A stretch of DNA of 43,596 bases from Balneolaceae bacterium (lineage in GTDB: Bacteria; Bacteroidota; Rhodothermia; Balneolales; Cyclonatronaceae). The first letter of the stretch is position 1, and the number at the start of each line of letters is the position of its first letter. The stretch spans positions 1 through 43,596 of the forward strand of contig RECM01000278.1 in assembly GCA_007694035.1 (NCBI GenBank). The letters run 5' to 3'. Positions 27,824-37,508 of the stretch are shown here, in pieces. The notes beneath the pieces are model-generated. The model saw only the letters and a program-made list of their open reading frames with translations. It was not told where the DNA came from and made no database searches. The translations under genes and the position numbers were made by a program.

Positions 27824-29464
27824 ATGGATCCTCAATCTCCCGATCTGCTCTGTTTCGATGGCAGCTATATCGAGTCAGGAAAATTCTATTCCGGCCAGGA
27901 TGCTGCGAAGCATTTTAAATTTCTGATTGAGCAACACGGCCCGGTAAATGCCGCCGGAGTAGTTGATGGATTCTATCGTTTTGTTGCCGGAGATGACAGA
28001 CATACCTGGTTCGGGGCCGATCACCTGGGCTCATATCCGCTTTTTTACAGAATGGAACCCGATTTTTCCTGGTCGGTTCATGCGGGTAAAATGGATACCA
28101 GTCCGGTGCCTGACGACCAATCGCTCTGCTGCCTGCTGGCCTGCGGATATGTAACGGGAAACCATACTCTGTACAAAGGCGTGCTGGAAGCTGAACCGGG
28201 CGCTGTACACACCTGGCACCATAAACAGGGAAAACTTGAGACCAGCCGACGCGCGAATACGGCAACACCCACTGTTCCCGGTTTCGGGGAATTGGATGAA
28301 CTGTCATCCGCATTGTTCCGGGCGGAATCGGCAGCCAAGGAGCCCCTGGCGTTCAATCTTTCTCTGAGCGGTGGACTTGATTCCCGGATTATTCTTGCCC
28401 AGGCACTGCGCCATGGCAAAAACCTGAATGCTTTTTCTTACGGGAAATGGAACACCCCTGATCAACGGATTGCAAAAAGAATATGCCAGGAATTTGATAT
28501 ACCCTGGACTTTTCACAACTACGGCGACCACCGTTCGCTTGTTGATGACAAACAGCGTCACTCCCGGTTTGCTGATCATGCTTTTTCCGGCCGCAGTATT
28601 CCCCATGAACAGGACTACATAAGCGCACACCTTACATCACCCGGCTCCCTTATCCTGGGAGGCCATTCCGGGGACCTGATTGCCGGCAGTTACCTCACAC
28701 CGGATCTGGCCCTGGCCCGTTCCGGAAAAGAGCTGACCGATCTTATGTTCTACCGTCACGCCCAGCTTACACCTGTAACCGGCAGAAGATTTTATGATGT
28801 GGTAAGGCAACGGCTGGCTGAATCATTCGGGGGTTTGGAGGCCGGAGAGGAGGGTATCGAACGGGCAGCTCTGCGTTTCAATCATCTCAACCGGCAGCGC
28901 CGGTATATTGTGAACAGTGTGAGGGCCTACACGTTACATGACATCCCGTTTTTCCTGCCCCTGTACACAAAAGGAATGATGGACTTTTTTTCCGGGCTGC
29001 CGGCAGAAGAAAAGCTGGACCAGAAATTTTATAAACAATTTGCGACCGGATTCCTGTTTAAAGGTGATCTGGCGCCTTTGTCTGAAATCACATCCACCCG
29101 CCCGCTCACTGCTGCTTACAAACCTGCTGGTTTTGCGGAGAGAATGAAATTCAGGATCAGAAACCTGGACAGGTACAAACTCCGGAAGCGATTGTTCAGA
29201 AGCCAGGCAACCGGTTATTCAACACCCCTCTACTTTATGATGGGCGAGACAACCGACCGTCTGATTACCCGGAAACGGATAGGCGAACACTTTCCATTTC
29301 TTCCGTCCCTGGCGGCGAAATTCGACGGATCCGGATGCCCAATAGCAGCAGACCACATCCGCAAGCTGCACCGTTTAAGAGCTTCTCAGCTCAATATCAA
29401 CGGTTTTTACGTGCTCTATTACCTGGGTATGTTGTTTGGTGAAAATAAAGATGATGTTTTATAA
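27824..29464 (+). CDS. asparagine synthase-like protein (ATP-PPi domain; no Cys2 nucleophile)
   Basis: FNLSLSGGLDSRIILAQAL PP-loop; AsnB-like N-terminal half, but the protein begins MDPQSPDLLCF rather than Met-Cys. Confidence 0.8.
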   Translation: MDPQSPDLLCFDGSYIESGKFYSGQDAAKHFKFLIEQHGPVNAAGVVDGFYRFVAGDDRHTWFGADHLGSYPLFYRMEPDFSWSVHAGKMDTSPVPDDQSLCCLLACGYVTGNHTLYKGVLEAEPGAVHTWHHKQGKLETSRRANTATPTVPGFGELDELSSALFRAESAAKEPLAFNLSLSGGLDSRIILAQALRHGKNLNAFSYGKWNTPDQRIAKRICQEFDIPWTFHNYGDHRSLVDDKQRHSRFADHAFSGRSIPHEQDYISAHLTSPGSLILGGHSGDLIAGSYLTPDLALARSGKELTDLMFYRHAQLTPVTGRRFYDVVRQRLAESFGGLEAGEEGIERAALRFNHLNRQRRYIVNSVRAYTLHDIPFFLPLYTKGMMDFFSGLPAEEKLDQKFYKQFATGFLFKGDLAPLSEITSTRPLTAAYKPAGFAERMKFRIRNLDRYKLRKRLFRSQATGYSTPLYFMMGETTDRLITRKRIGEHFPFLPSLAAKFDGSGCPIAADHIRKLHRLRASQLNINGFYVLYYLGMLFGENKDDVL

Positions 29465-29481
29465 AGCGGGACGTACGAAGC

Positions 29482-29630
29482 ATATCAGAACAAGTGATCA
29501 GAACAAGTGATCAGAATGAGTGATCAGAATGAGTGATCAGAATGAGTGATCAGAATATGAGATCAGAATATGAGATCAGAATATGTGATCAGAATATGAG
29601 ATCAGAATATGTGATCAGAAAAAGTGAACT
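29482..29630. repeat. 13 bp tandem repeat, ~11 units
   Basis: tgatcagaacaag, tgatcagaatgag x3, then (a/t)gatcagaatatg x5 and a terminal variant. Confidence 0.95.
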
Positions 29631-29641
29631 GACATCGCATT

Positions 29642-30430
29642 TCAGAAATCCTTCCTCAAAAACACCCGGAACGCCACGCTCAGGGGTATCGCCAGCCACA
29701 ACAGCATAACGCCAAGGCTTACGGCCATACCGAATCCGCTGCCGAAAAAGCGCTGAAATACAGCTCCGGTGAATCCCATCAGGGCGGAAATGTCGAAATT
29801 CAGCATAAGCAGGATGCGGGCAAGGTCCACAGGGTTCAGCATGGTTAGGGCTATGACCGGATTCTGCAGGGGGTAGTAGGAGAACAGGAAGATGATAAAC
29901 AGGATGAGCCCGTCGTAGATCACCGCGAAGAACAGCCAGAGCACCAGCGACAGCCCCAGGCCTTTGATCTTGTCCTCAAAACGCAGGGCGATCGAGAACG
30001 CCAGGGCGGTGAAAACCACGGTGAGCAGAATGCCCACGAACACGAGGAACAGCACACCAGCCGCAGCCTCGGAAGTGAGCCCGCCATGATAGGCAAACGG
30101 TACCAGAATGCCCAGGGCAAACCCGGAGGCCAGCGGAATGGTCAGGCCGGCATACAGTCCCGAAAACAGGCTCGAACGCGTGATGGGCTGCGAAAGCAGC
30201 AGCTCAATGTACTCCCTGGAATTGTACAGGTACATGGCGCCGAGCACAATGCTCACCAGCGGAATCACGATCAGCACCACGTTCATAAGGCTGAGGATCA
30301 CATGCTCGCCGGACCCGCCGAAACGGAACAGCGCGTCGGTGATGAGCCAGAAAAAGAGGGTATAGAAGATGATCCAGCGGCTGCGAATCACATCCTGAAG
30401 CTGGTATTTAATGATTTTAAGTGTGTTCAT
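29642..30430 (-). CDS. nosY: ABC transporter permease, NosY-like
   Basis: Six hydrophobic segments (MNTLKIIKYQLQDVIRSRWIIFYTLFFWLITDALFRFGG); start overlaps the stop of the upstream ATPase gene; nos-cluster context. Confidence 0.85.
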   Translation of the reverse strand: MNTLKIIKYQLQDVIRSRWIIFYTLFFWLITDALFRFGGSGEHVILSLMNVVLIVIPLVSIVLGAMYLYNSREYIELLLSQPITRSSLFSGLYAGLTIPLASGFALGILVPFAYHGGLTSEAAAGVLFLVFVGILLTVVFTALAFSIALRFEDKIKGLGLSLVLWLFFAVIYDGLILFIIFLFSYYPLQNPVIALTMLNPVDLARILLMLNFDISALMGFTGAVFQRFFGSGFGMAVSLGVMLLWLAIPLSVAFRVFLRKDF

Positions 30431-31248
30431 GCGTTGGCCTCCGTTGCAGGTTTAACGCCGGCGGCTTCCCGCCCGTTGGTAAAATGGGTTGCTTTTTCAT
30501 TGTTTACTTGTGTGGCCGATTCTTTTTCATCCGCCTGCAGCGACTCGCTGCGCTGAATCATCTGTGCCACGGCCCGCTCGAGGGTGGTTTCGCCGGTATG
30601 GTCGAGCAGGTACTGCATGGGCTTGTCGAATGCGATGCGGCCCTCCAGAATGTAAACCACCCGGTCGGCCAGCTCCTGTACCTCGCTCAGTATGTGGCTG
30701 GTCAGGATCACGGTTTTGCCCTTCTCCCTTTCGGCAATGATCTTGTCTTTTAGCTTGCTGCTTGAAATGGGATCCAGACCCGCGGTAGGCTCATCCAGAA
30801 AGATGATGCCCGGATTGAACAGAAAGGCTACCACCGCGCTCACCTTCTGCCGGTTGCCGCCCGACAGGGTTTTGAACTTTTTGCCGAGTTCGCTCCCGAG
30901 CCGGAAGCTTCCGATAAGCTCTTCGTCGGTGCCCGGCCCGTTTCCGCGGATGTCTTTTACCATGTCGATAATCTCCTGAACGGTCAGGTTTTCGGGGTAC
31001 CGGGCCGTTTGCGGCATATAGCCGATGTCGCGCCGGTATTCGCTGTTGCCGTTCAGGCGGGTTCCGTTTACATGGATGCTGCCCGAGTCGGGTTTTACCA
31101 GCCCGAGAATCGCTTTGATCAGGGTGGTTTTGCCCGCGCCATTCGGGCCGAGCACGGCCGTTACAGCCCCGTCGCCGATTTCGAGCTCAATGCTTTTTAA
31201 TACGTTTAGCCTGCCGTAGCTTTTCTGCAGGTTGCTGATGGTAATCAT
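30427..31248 (-). CDS. nosF: ABC transporter ATPase, NosF-like
   Basis: Walker A GPNGAGKTTLIKAILG, signature LSGGNRQKVS, Walker B GIIFLDEPTAGLD; overlaps nosD. Confidence 0.92.
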   Translation of the reverse strand: MITISNLQKSYGRLNVLKSIELEIGDGAVTAVLGPNGAGKTTLIKAILGLVKPDSGSIHVNGTRLNGNSEYRRDIGYMPQTARYPENLTVQEIIDMVKDIRGNGPGTDEELIGSFRLGSELGKKFKTLSGGNRQKVSAVVAFLFNPGIIFLDEPTAGLDPISSSKLKDKIIAEREKGKTVILTSHILSEVQELADRVVYILEGRIAFDKPMQYLLDHTGETTLERAVAQMIQRSESLQADEKESATQVNNEKATHFTNGREAAGVKPATEANA

Positions 31249-32624
31249 AGGTTTACCTCCTTCATCAGGGGCTTTTCGTCAATAAGTGTTTCGGGTGTAA
31301 GGGTTGGCATGATCCGCTCGGCCAGGTCGAGCAGATCGATAAAGAAACTGCGGATAAGTATGAGAGATGCCGGGTTCTGCTCCACGATAAGTGAGTACAG
31401 GCGCACCGGGCGGTGGGGCACATCGCCGGTGCCGGTCTGGTCGAGGTCGTACCCGTCGTACCGGCTCCAGTAGTTGCCTTCGAACGTGTTGTAGTTGCGG
31501 CGGCTGTTGGTGGCCACATCAAAGGTATTCTCGATAAAATTATTGGACGAAAACACATTGTTTTGGCTGTTGGCCATCACCTTTACGCCCCATCCGTTCC
31601 GGATAATGTGGTTGTTCTTCACCGCGATGCGGTTGCTGCCCTCCGAGTGAATGGCGATGGTATTGTCGCGGAACAGGTTGCCGCTGATCTGGCTGTCGGA
31701 GATGTCTTTCAGGAGCAGGCCGTAGGCGGCCGGGCCCCAGTTCTCCACAAAACGGTTACCGGTCATCTTTACGTTTTTGGAATACATGACCGCCACGCCG
31801 GCACCGTTGTTGCTGAAGGTGTTGTCGTGGTAGTGGCTGTCGTCAGAAAACATGAAGTGAAGCCCGTAGCGGAGGTTGCCGTTGCTCACATTTTCATAGA
31901 TGAGTGCCCCTTTGGCGAACTCCAGGTAGATGCCGTCGCGATGGCCCCGGATGGTGTTCCCGGTTACTTCAATGTCCCAGGTGCTCCACAGATGGATGCC
32001 GTTGCCGGAGGAGGCCTCGCGCGTTCCGCTGGCCGTGATGTGATTGTTCGCGACCAGGGACCCGCGAACGGTCGCCAGGTAGATGGCGAAAAAATTGTCG
32101 GTAAACCTGTTGCCGTCTATCACCACGCCGTTGGCATCCTCAACCAGCAGGGCCGCATGGTCGCGGGTGTAGCTTACACCCGTATTCCGGAATTCGATAC
32201 CCCTTATCTGTACGCTGTCGGCCAGTACTTTGAGGATGAAACCTTCGTTCCGGGCATCAATAACCGGAAATCCCTCGCCGGTCAGGGTTAGCTTTTTGCT
32301 GATCACCAGTTCCCGTTCGTTATAGGTACCGGCCATGATGCGTATGGTGGTGCCGGGTTCAGCCAGTTCTATGGCTTCCGCGATCGAGGCAACCGGACCC
32401 TGGGGGCGCACCACCAATTCACCTGAGCCCGTTCCGGCCGGTGCCTCTGTTGCGATCGCGGTCAGCATGAATAACAGCCCGAAAAAAAACGGTGCTAACC
32501 CGACGGTTGATCTTTTTTTTGCTGATGAGTGCTGCAGCCGCTGTCGGGAACAGGGCAGAGGATGCAGCATGCCCGGACTCCATCGTCCGGATGGAACGGA
32601 TCGTGTACTGTTGAAAATCTTCAT
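31245..32624 (-). CDS. nosD: NosD periplasmic copper-processing beta-helix protein
   Basis: Parallel beta-helix/CASH repeats (ANHITASGTREASSGNGIHLWSTWDIEVTGNTIRGHRDGIYLEF), nosDFY order. Confidence 0.92.
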   Translation of the reverse strand: MKIFNSTRSVPSGRWSPGMLHPLPCSRQRLQHSSAKKRSTVGLAPFFFGLLFMLTAIATEAPAGTGSGELVVRPQGPVASIAEAIELAEPGTTIRIMAGTYNERELVISKKLTLTGEGFPVIDARNEGFILKVLADSVQIRGIEFRNTGVSYTRDHAALLVEDANGVVIDGNRFTDNFFAIYLATVRGSLVANNHITASGTREASSGNGIHLWSTWDIEVTGNTIRGHRDGIYLEFAKGALIYENVSNGNLRYGLHFMFSDDSHYHDNTFSNNGAGVAVMYSKNVKMTGNRFVENWGPAAYGLLLKDISDSQISGNLFRDNTIAIHSEGSNRIAVKNNHIIRNGWGVKVMANSQNNVFSSNNFIENTFDVATNSRRNYNTFEGNYWSRYDGYDLDQTGTGDVPHRPVRLYSLIVEQNPASLILIRSFFIDLLDLAERIMPTLTPETLIDEKPLMKEVNL

Positions 32625-32659
32625 GATGGTGGTGGTGTTTTTACAGGTGAGGGTTCAGA

Positions 32660-33139
32660 TCAGTTTTGGGAGTGCTGCAGCCTCCATTCCTGCTTCACTA
32701 TTTCTCTGACTACATCCCAGCCGATCACGCTGCCACGGTACTGTTGCTGATGCAATACCGCTTCATCGTAATCGGAGTAGGCTGAAATGGAGAGCCCCAT
32801 AGGGCTCCGCAGGGACTCACTGTGCAGATAATGTGCTTCCTCAGCCGGTACCCACTCCGGACCGGCCGGGAAATCGGGTACCCAGAGCGAATGCACATGG
32901 TCGGCCTGCACTTCGCCACTCATATCATAGGCGGCGAGGCATTCGATGGAGTCGAATTTGTACACCAGGCCGTGTTTTGTTACCAGCTGCGATCCGTACT
33001 GCGGCTCGGAGATGATCATGCGGCAGTAGGCGCATTCTTCGCTGCCATAGTGGATCTGCTCAGGTCCGCGCTCGCACGATGCAATGGCGAACAGAAGCAG
33101 CATCAGGGCCATAATCCGTATAAGTTGTTCTGTTTTCAT
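32660..33139 (-). CDS. nosL: NosL copper-chaperone lipoprotein
   Basis: Lipobox AIASCERGP; CAYCRMIISEPQYGSQLVTKHGLVYKFDSIECLAAY. Confidence 0.9.
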   Translation of the reverse strand: MKTEQLIRIMALMLLLFAIASCERGPEQIHYGSEECAYCRMIISEPQYGSQLVTKHGLVYKFDSIECLAAYDMSGEVQADHVHSLWVPDFPAGPEWVPAEEAHYLHSESLRSPMGLSISAYSDYDEAVLHQQQYRGSVIGWDVVREIVKQEWRLQHSQN

Positions 33140-33150
33140 GGTACACGCTT

Positions 33151-33684
33151 TCAGTTACCGGTCTGCCTTGCAGCCAGAACGTCCATGTTGGCCTTCACAA
33201 GCTCAAGCAGCTCATCCCATTCCATAAAGGTGCCGGGGTAAGCTTCATAGATATTTGTGAGCATGCGCTCATTGTTGCGGTGGATGGGGGTAATGTGCAG
33301 CTGGCCGGGGCTCGGGCGCAGTGTGCTGCGCAGGTAGAGGGCCTCTTTCGGGCCAATCATATTTTTACCGTCGGCAAAATCGACGACCAGAACAGAGCGG
33401 GCCTTACCGGCTTCATCCCCGTTTTGAACCATCCAGGCTGCAAGATGCTCGACTGCCCTGAATTTGAGGATTTTACCGTCGGCCCTGACCAGTTCGGCGC
33501 CGTAGCGCACGGTTTCAATGGGCTTGTGGCACCAGTCGCACTGGTCGGCGCCATAGACGATGTCTCCGGCAACCTTGGTTTTGATTGAAGGACCGGGATG
33601 CGGGGCCTGTTTCTCGGGCCCGCAGGCTGCAAACAGGAATACGGCTGCGGTCAGAACAATGAGTATGGCCGAGAATGGTTTCAT
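33151..33684 (-). CDS. NosL-like lipoprotein, divergent paralog with CXXCH
   Basis: Lipobox FLFAACGPE; YGADQCDWCHKPIETVRYGAELVRADGKILKFRAVEHLAAWM aligns with NosL. Confidence 0.82.
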   Translation of the reverse strand: MKPFSAILIVLTAAVFLFAACGPEKQAPHPGPSIKTKVAGDIVYGADQCDWCHKPIETVRYGAELVRADGKILKFRAVEHLAAWMVQNGDEAGKARSVLVVDFADGKNMIGPKEALYLRSTLRPSPGQLHITPIHRNNERMLTNIYEAYPGTFMEWDELLELVKANMDVLAARQTGN

Positions 33685-34310
33685 GCGGACACCTCACTGG
33701 TTAGGGTTGTTACGGCAGGCTCCCCGTCGTTTTTGCCGGCGCCGGTAAATTTCTCCCTGTAGAGGGCGAACCCGGCGGTTAACATCGACAGTACGATGAA
33801 GAGCGATCCCCAGTAGGGCCAGGACGATGCTTTGATGTTCAGCAGCTGTTTGGTACCTATTAGCGGCGGCTGATAACTCATGCCGGGTACTTTTATGGGG
33901 GCGTCGGGGCTCAGATTATGCCCGTACTCGTATCCCCACAGGTAGTAGTCGATGATGCCGGCTATGGAAAGTACTATGAAAAGAACCAGCCATGACAACA
34001 GTATCCAGCGGTATCCGGCAATAGCGCCGATAATACCCGAGGCAATCATAAAGGCGAAAATCCATGGCATAATGCGGATTTCAGGTATGGCTTCCACATC
34101 GATTTCCTGCATGCCGATGTAGTGGTTCAGGATGTTGATGCTTGAAATATCGTGTCTGTTATGCCCCGTTACGTCGTTAATATAAATAAACATTCCTATG
34201 CCCTCGGGGAATTGAGGCGCTTTCATGGAGATCGTCCAGAAAGGCATAAAATAGAGGGGGATTAGCATGAGTGCTGCCAGGGCAAAGAGTATTCTGTTCG
34301 AAATTTTCAT
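33681..34310 (-). CDS. polytopic membrane protein of the nos cluster (possibly NosB-like)
   Basis: Several TM segments; start of the next gene overlaps its stop (33681-33684); lies between nosZ and the nosL genes. Confidence 0.6.
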   Translation of the reverse strand: MKISNRILFALAALMLIPLYFMPFWTISMKAPQFPEGIGMFIYINDVTGHNRHDISSINILNHYIGMQEIDVEAIPEIRIMPWIFAFMIASGIIGAIAGYRWILLSWLVLFIVLSIAGIIDYYLWGYEYGHNLSPDAPIKVPGMSYQPPLIGTKQLLNIKASSWPYWGSLFIVLSMLTAGFALYREKFTGAGKNDGEPAVTTLTSEVSA

Positions 34311-34450
34311 GATAGAGTCAGCTCCTGGCTGAAGCTTTGGTGGTGATGGTATTGGTGAGCCGCCGGGGCCCCTCTTCCGGCTGAACGGAAGAGGGGGCAG
34401 ACGGTATAATGTTCAATTGATGGTTTTACCGGTGGGTTGTGAATCTGTTA

Positions 34451-36424
34451 TCAGAGGTTGCCGGTACGGAAGGTGAGAGGTACGTCGGACCCTCTCGGCG
34501 ATACACGCACATATCCCTGCATTTCCTGGTGCAGTGCAGAGCAGAATGCGGTGCAGTAGAACGGATAGATGCCCGTACGGGTTGGCGTCCATTTCAGGGT
34601 TTTGGTCTGGCCGGGGGCCAGCAGTACTTCACCCATCTGCCCGCCTTTGATGGCAAATCCGTGAACAACATCCCATTCCTGCTCCAGGTTGGTGATGTGG
34701 AAGTAGACGGTGTCGCCCAGGCGTATACCCTCGATATTGTCGGGGCGGAAATTGGAGCGGATTGTTGCCATGTATACTCGCACCACATCGCCGTCGCGCT
34801 CAACTCGCGCATTGTTAACCGATTTTGTGGCGTGGGGGTGATGGTTGTCTTCCAGCTCATATATCTGCTTGATATTCGGCCTCAGTTTGGCGGCAGAAAT
34901 GGCCTGGGCATAGTGAGGCTCACCGATTGTCGGAAAATCGAGCAGCAGCTGCATTCTGTCGCCCGAAATATCATAGAGCTGCGCCGGGTGGTTCTGCTTA
35001 GGACCTACGGGCAGATAGCGGTCTTTGGCCGTTTTGGTGAGGCCGACCATATATTTGCCATAGGGTTTTTTCGTGTCGCCGCCCGGAATCATAAGGTGAC
35101 CGATCGAATAATAGGCGTCGATGCGGTCCACTACTTCGAACGTTTCCAGCGACCATTTCACGATTTCCGAGGAGATGTAAACCGAGGTATAAGCGTAACC
35201 TTTGCCGTCGAATTCGGTATGGAGAGGGCCGAGGCCGGGGTTTTCTACTTCGCCGGCTATGGTTGCTTCATAGCGAAGAACAGGAATGCCGTTTATGGTT
35301 TCTTCAAAATCCTCGTTTTCGATCGCTTCCAGCATTTTGGAGAAGGAGTGGACGGGGATTACAGTGGCCAGTTTTCCGCCGGCAACAAGGTATTCGCCCG
35401 TTGGGTCAACATCCACTCCATGAGGAGATTTCGGGGTCGGCAGGAAATACATAATGCCAGGGGCATCTTCGGGACGGAGTACAAGTACTTCATTTTTTTT
35501 GGTGCTTACAACCATGCTTGTAGCCGCATCGTAGGTATTATGGTAGTACTCGGTCGACATTTTTTTCGCCCGGCCTTCGCGTACATATTCTGCTGCTTTT
35601 TTCCAGTTTACTGCGGCGACAAAGTCTTTGTCGTTCCTGGAAGCATTGATCTCGAGCAGCGTATGGGCCTGTTCGGTATTGTAGGTGGTAAAGAAATACC
35701 AGTCGGCTGATTTTCCCTTGCCGGCACGTGCCAGGTCATAATTGTACGGTGGAACAATCATCTGGAAATCGATATTCATTTTGCCGGTCTCCTGGTCCAC
35801 TTTCAGGAAAGTGAGCGCCCCGTCGAAGTTCTCTTTGTAGCTGTCGATGGGTACATCCATGTCGGGCTCAAATGGTATGCTGAAACGGGTAGCTCCAACC
35901 ACATACTCGGTGTTTTCGGTTACGAACGATGAACCGTGGTTGCCGCCCGTATTCGGGATTTCGATGATCTCTTTGGTTTCAAAGGTGGTCAGATCGATGC
36001 GGGCGATGCGTGGTGTATTGTTGGCATTGATGAACAGCCAGCGGCCATCGGCAACACCATTGGTCTGCGACAGGTGAGGATGGTGGGAATCGTCCCAGGG
36101 CTGGAAGCCATAGGTTGTGTGAAGCAGGGCTTTCGACTCTTCATAGTAGCCGTATCCGCTCTCGGGATCCTGGGAAAATACAGGGATTACCTTGAAAAGA
36201 CGTCCCGAGGGCAGGCCGAAAACACTTACCTGGCCGCTGTAACCGCCAGACATAAATGTGTAAAATTCGTCGTAATCGCCGGGAGCGACGTACGTTTTCT
36301 GGGCAGCATCGGCACTGCCGATCATAGCCTGCTGAGAGGGGCAACCGGCTATCATTAGCCCGGCAGCGACTACAAGGAGCCCGCCCAACAGTGCTTTTTT
36401 GGTGGTGAATATGGATAGGTTCAT
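34451..36424 (-). CDS. nosZ: nitrous-oxide reductase NosZ, clade II (Sec-type), predicted lipoprotein
   Basis: 657 aa; DDSHHPHLSQTNGVADGRWLFINANNTPRIARIDL; C-terminal CuA-type GIYPFYCTAFCSALHQEMQGYVRV; N-terminus AGLMIAGC lipobox with no twin arginine. Confidence 0.97.
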   Translation of the reverse strand: MNLSIFTTKKALLGGLLVVAAGLMIAGCPSQQAMIGSADAAQKTYVAPGDYDEFYTFMSGGYSGQVSVFGLPSGRLFKVIPVFSQDPESGYGYYEESKALLHTTYGFQPWDDSHHPHLSQTNGVADGRWLFINANNTPRIARIDLTTFETKEIIEIPNTGGNHGSSFVTENTEYVVGATRFSIPFEPDMDVPIDSYKENFDGALTFLKVDQETGKMNIDFQMIVPPYNYDLARAGKGKSADWYFFTTYNTEQAHTLLEINASRNDKDFVAAVNWKKAAEYVREGRAKKMSTEYYHNTYDAATSMVVSTKKNEVLVLRPEDAPGIMYFLPTPKSPHGVDVDPTGEYLVAGGKLATVIPVHSFSKMLEAIENEDFEETINGIPVLRYEATIAGEVENPGLGPLHTEFDGKGYAYTSVYISSEIVKWSLETFEVVDRIDAYYSIGHLMIPGGDTKKPYGKYMVGLTKTAKDRYLPVGPKQNHPAQLYDISGDRMQLLLDFPTIGEPHYAQAISAAKLRPNIKQIYELEDNHHPHATKSVNNARVERDGDVVRVYMATIRSNFRPDNIEGIRLGDTVYFHITNLEQEWDVVHGFAIKGGQMGEVLLAPGQTKTLKWTPTRTGIYPFYCTAFCSALHQEMQGYVRVSPRGSDVPLTFRTGNL

Positions 36425-36454
36425 AGGTTTATTTTGTGATTGGTGAAAGGTTGA

Positions 36455-36916
36455 TTAAGGTTGTTCCGCTAGATGTTTCAGATAGGCAGTAATCGCCCTG
36501 GCGTCTTCTTCCGTTACATTCTGGAAGGGCATGGGGGTCATGTACTCGGCGAGCATTTTCAGGCCCTCCGGATGCTTCCTGGCCATGTCGGAGGGATTGA
36601 GAATCATATTCATGATGAAGGCATCGCTGCGCCGTTCGGTTACATCACCCAGGGCCGGCCCTACAAACCGTTCGGTCATCAGGTGGCAGGCCGCACATTT
36701 TGAATCAAAAATCTGCCGGCCTTTTTCAATCTTCTCCAGGTCGGAGGTACTTATGGTGATATCTTCGGTGATGGGGCCGATGCCGTGCTCGAGTTCAAAA
36801 GCCGTGAATTCACTTCCGGGTGTTTTATCGGCTGCCGACGATTTATCGTTTTCGGGGCTGCCGCAGCCGGTTATTAACAGGATGCTGATGAGTGATAGTG
36901 TTGTCAGGAATTTCAT
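36455..36916 (-). CDS. monoheme cytochrome c lipoprotein
   Basis: Lipobox LLITGCGSPE; IFDSKCAACHLMTERFVGPALGDV CXXCH; YMTPMPFQNVTEEDARAITAYLKHL. Confidence 0.92.
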   Translation of the reverse strand: MKFLTTLSLISILLITGCGSPENDKSSAADKTPGSEFTAFELEHGIGPITEDITISTSDLEKIEKGRQIFDSKCAACHLMTERFVGPALGDVTERRSDAFIMNMILNPSDMARKHPEGLKMLAEYMTPMPFQNVTEEDARAITAYLKHLAEQP

Positions 36917-36929
36917 GATGCAGATATAT

Positions 36930-36959
36930 AAAAGATTAAGTAGTATTTTGTCTTAATTA
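36930..36959 (-). promoter_or_regulatory. candidate Rrf2-type regulatory site upstream of cytochrome c/nosZ
   Basis: AAAAGATTAAGTAGTATTTTGTCTTAATTA (+ strand). Confidence 0.5.
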
Positions 36960-37394
36960 TGGGGCTGATAAAGTGTTGTCAGACAGGAGCAGCACGTGCT
37001 GATGAAGTTCGGTAACTGAGGTATGACAGCAGAAATGGTTGACCTTGCCACGGGCCACATCCCATTCCTGGTGGACCGGGCAGGGAGTTTTGGTACCGCA
37101 TCCCGGCAGGCGCAGAAGGCAACCCGTAAAAAGCTCATCACCGTCGATGGCAATAATCAGATCGTACAGGGTAATGGATGAGGCTTCCCTGGCCAGGGCA
37201 ACACCACCACCGGCACCGCGCGATGAGATCAGTACGTTATTTGCCGTTAGCATCTGAAGAATTTTTGTGAGGAAATGGTATGATATGTTCAGATCATTGC
37301 TGATGTCCCGGATCGGTACATACTTGCCCTGTGGGTACCCCGAAAGGTAGGCTACCGAGCGAATTCCATATGAGCAGCTTTTCGATACAAACAT
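36957..37394 (-). CDS. Rrf2 family transcriptional regulator (paralog 1), putative Fe-S sensor
   Basis: CSYGIRSVAYLSGYPQGKYVPIRDISNDLNISYHFLTKILQML; CLLRLPGCGTKTPC (C-x6-C-x5-C). Confidence 0.92.
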   Translation of the reverse strand: MFVSKSCSYGIRSVAYLSGYPQGKYVPIRDISNDLNISYHFLTKILQMLTANNVLISSRGAGGGVALAREASSITLYDLIIAIDGDELFTGCLLRLPGCGTKTPCPVHQEWDVARGKVNHFCCHTSVTELHQHVLLLSDNTLSAP

Positions 37395-37400
37395 AATGTA

Positions 37401-37425
37401 ATAAAAGACTCTTTTATCTTAAATT
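37401..37425 (-). promoter_or_regulatory. candidate Rrf2-type regulatory site upstream of Rrf2 paralog 1
   Basis: ATAAAAGACTCTTTTATCTTAAATT (+ strand). Confidence 0.55.
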
Positions 37426-37508
37426 AAAGACTAAAGACCTGCATGTCAAGTGAAAAATGAAAAAAATATTCGGTACAGATAAAACCGGTTAAGCGGTTGC
37501 TGTACTCG

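Noticed and set aside
29482-29630. CRISPR array
   Set aside because: 13 bp direct tandem units without spacers; no cas genes.
31413-32291. 292 aa plus-strand ORF
   Set aside because: Valine-rich antisense translation of NosD.
34439-35710. 423 aa plus-strand ORF
   Set aside because: Shadow of nosZ, which has clear motifs.
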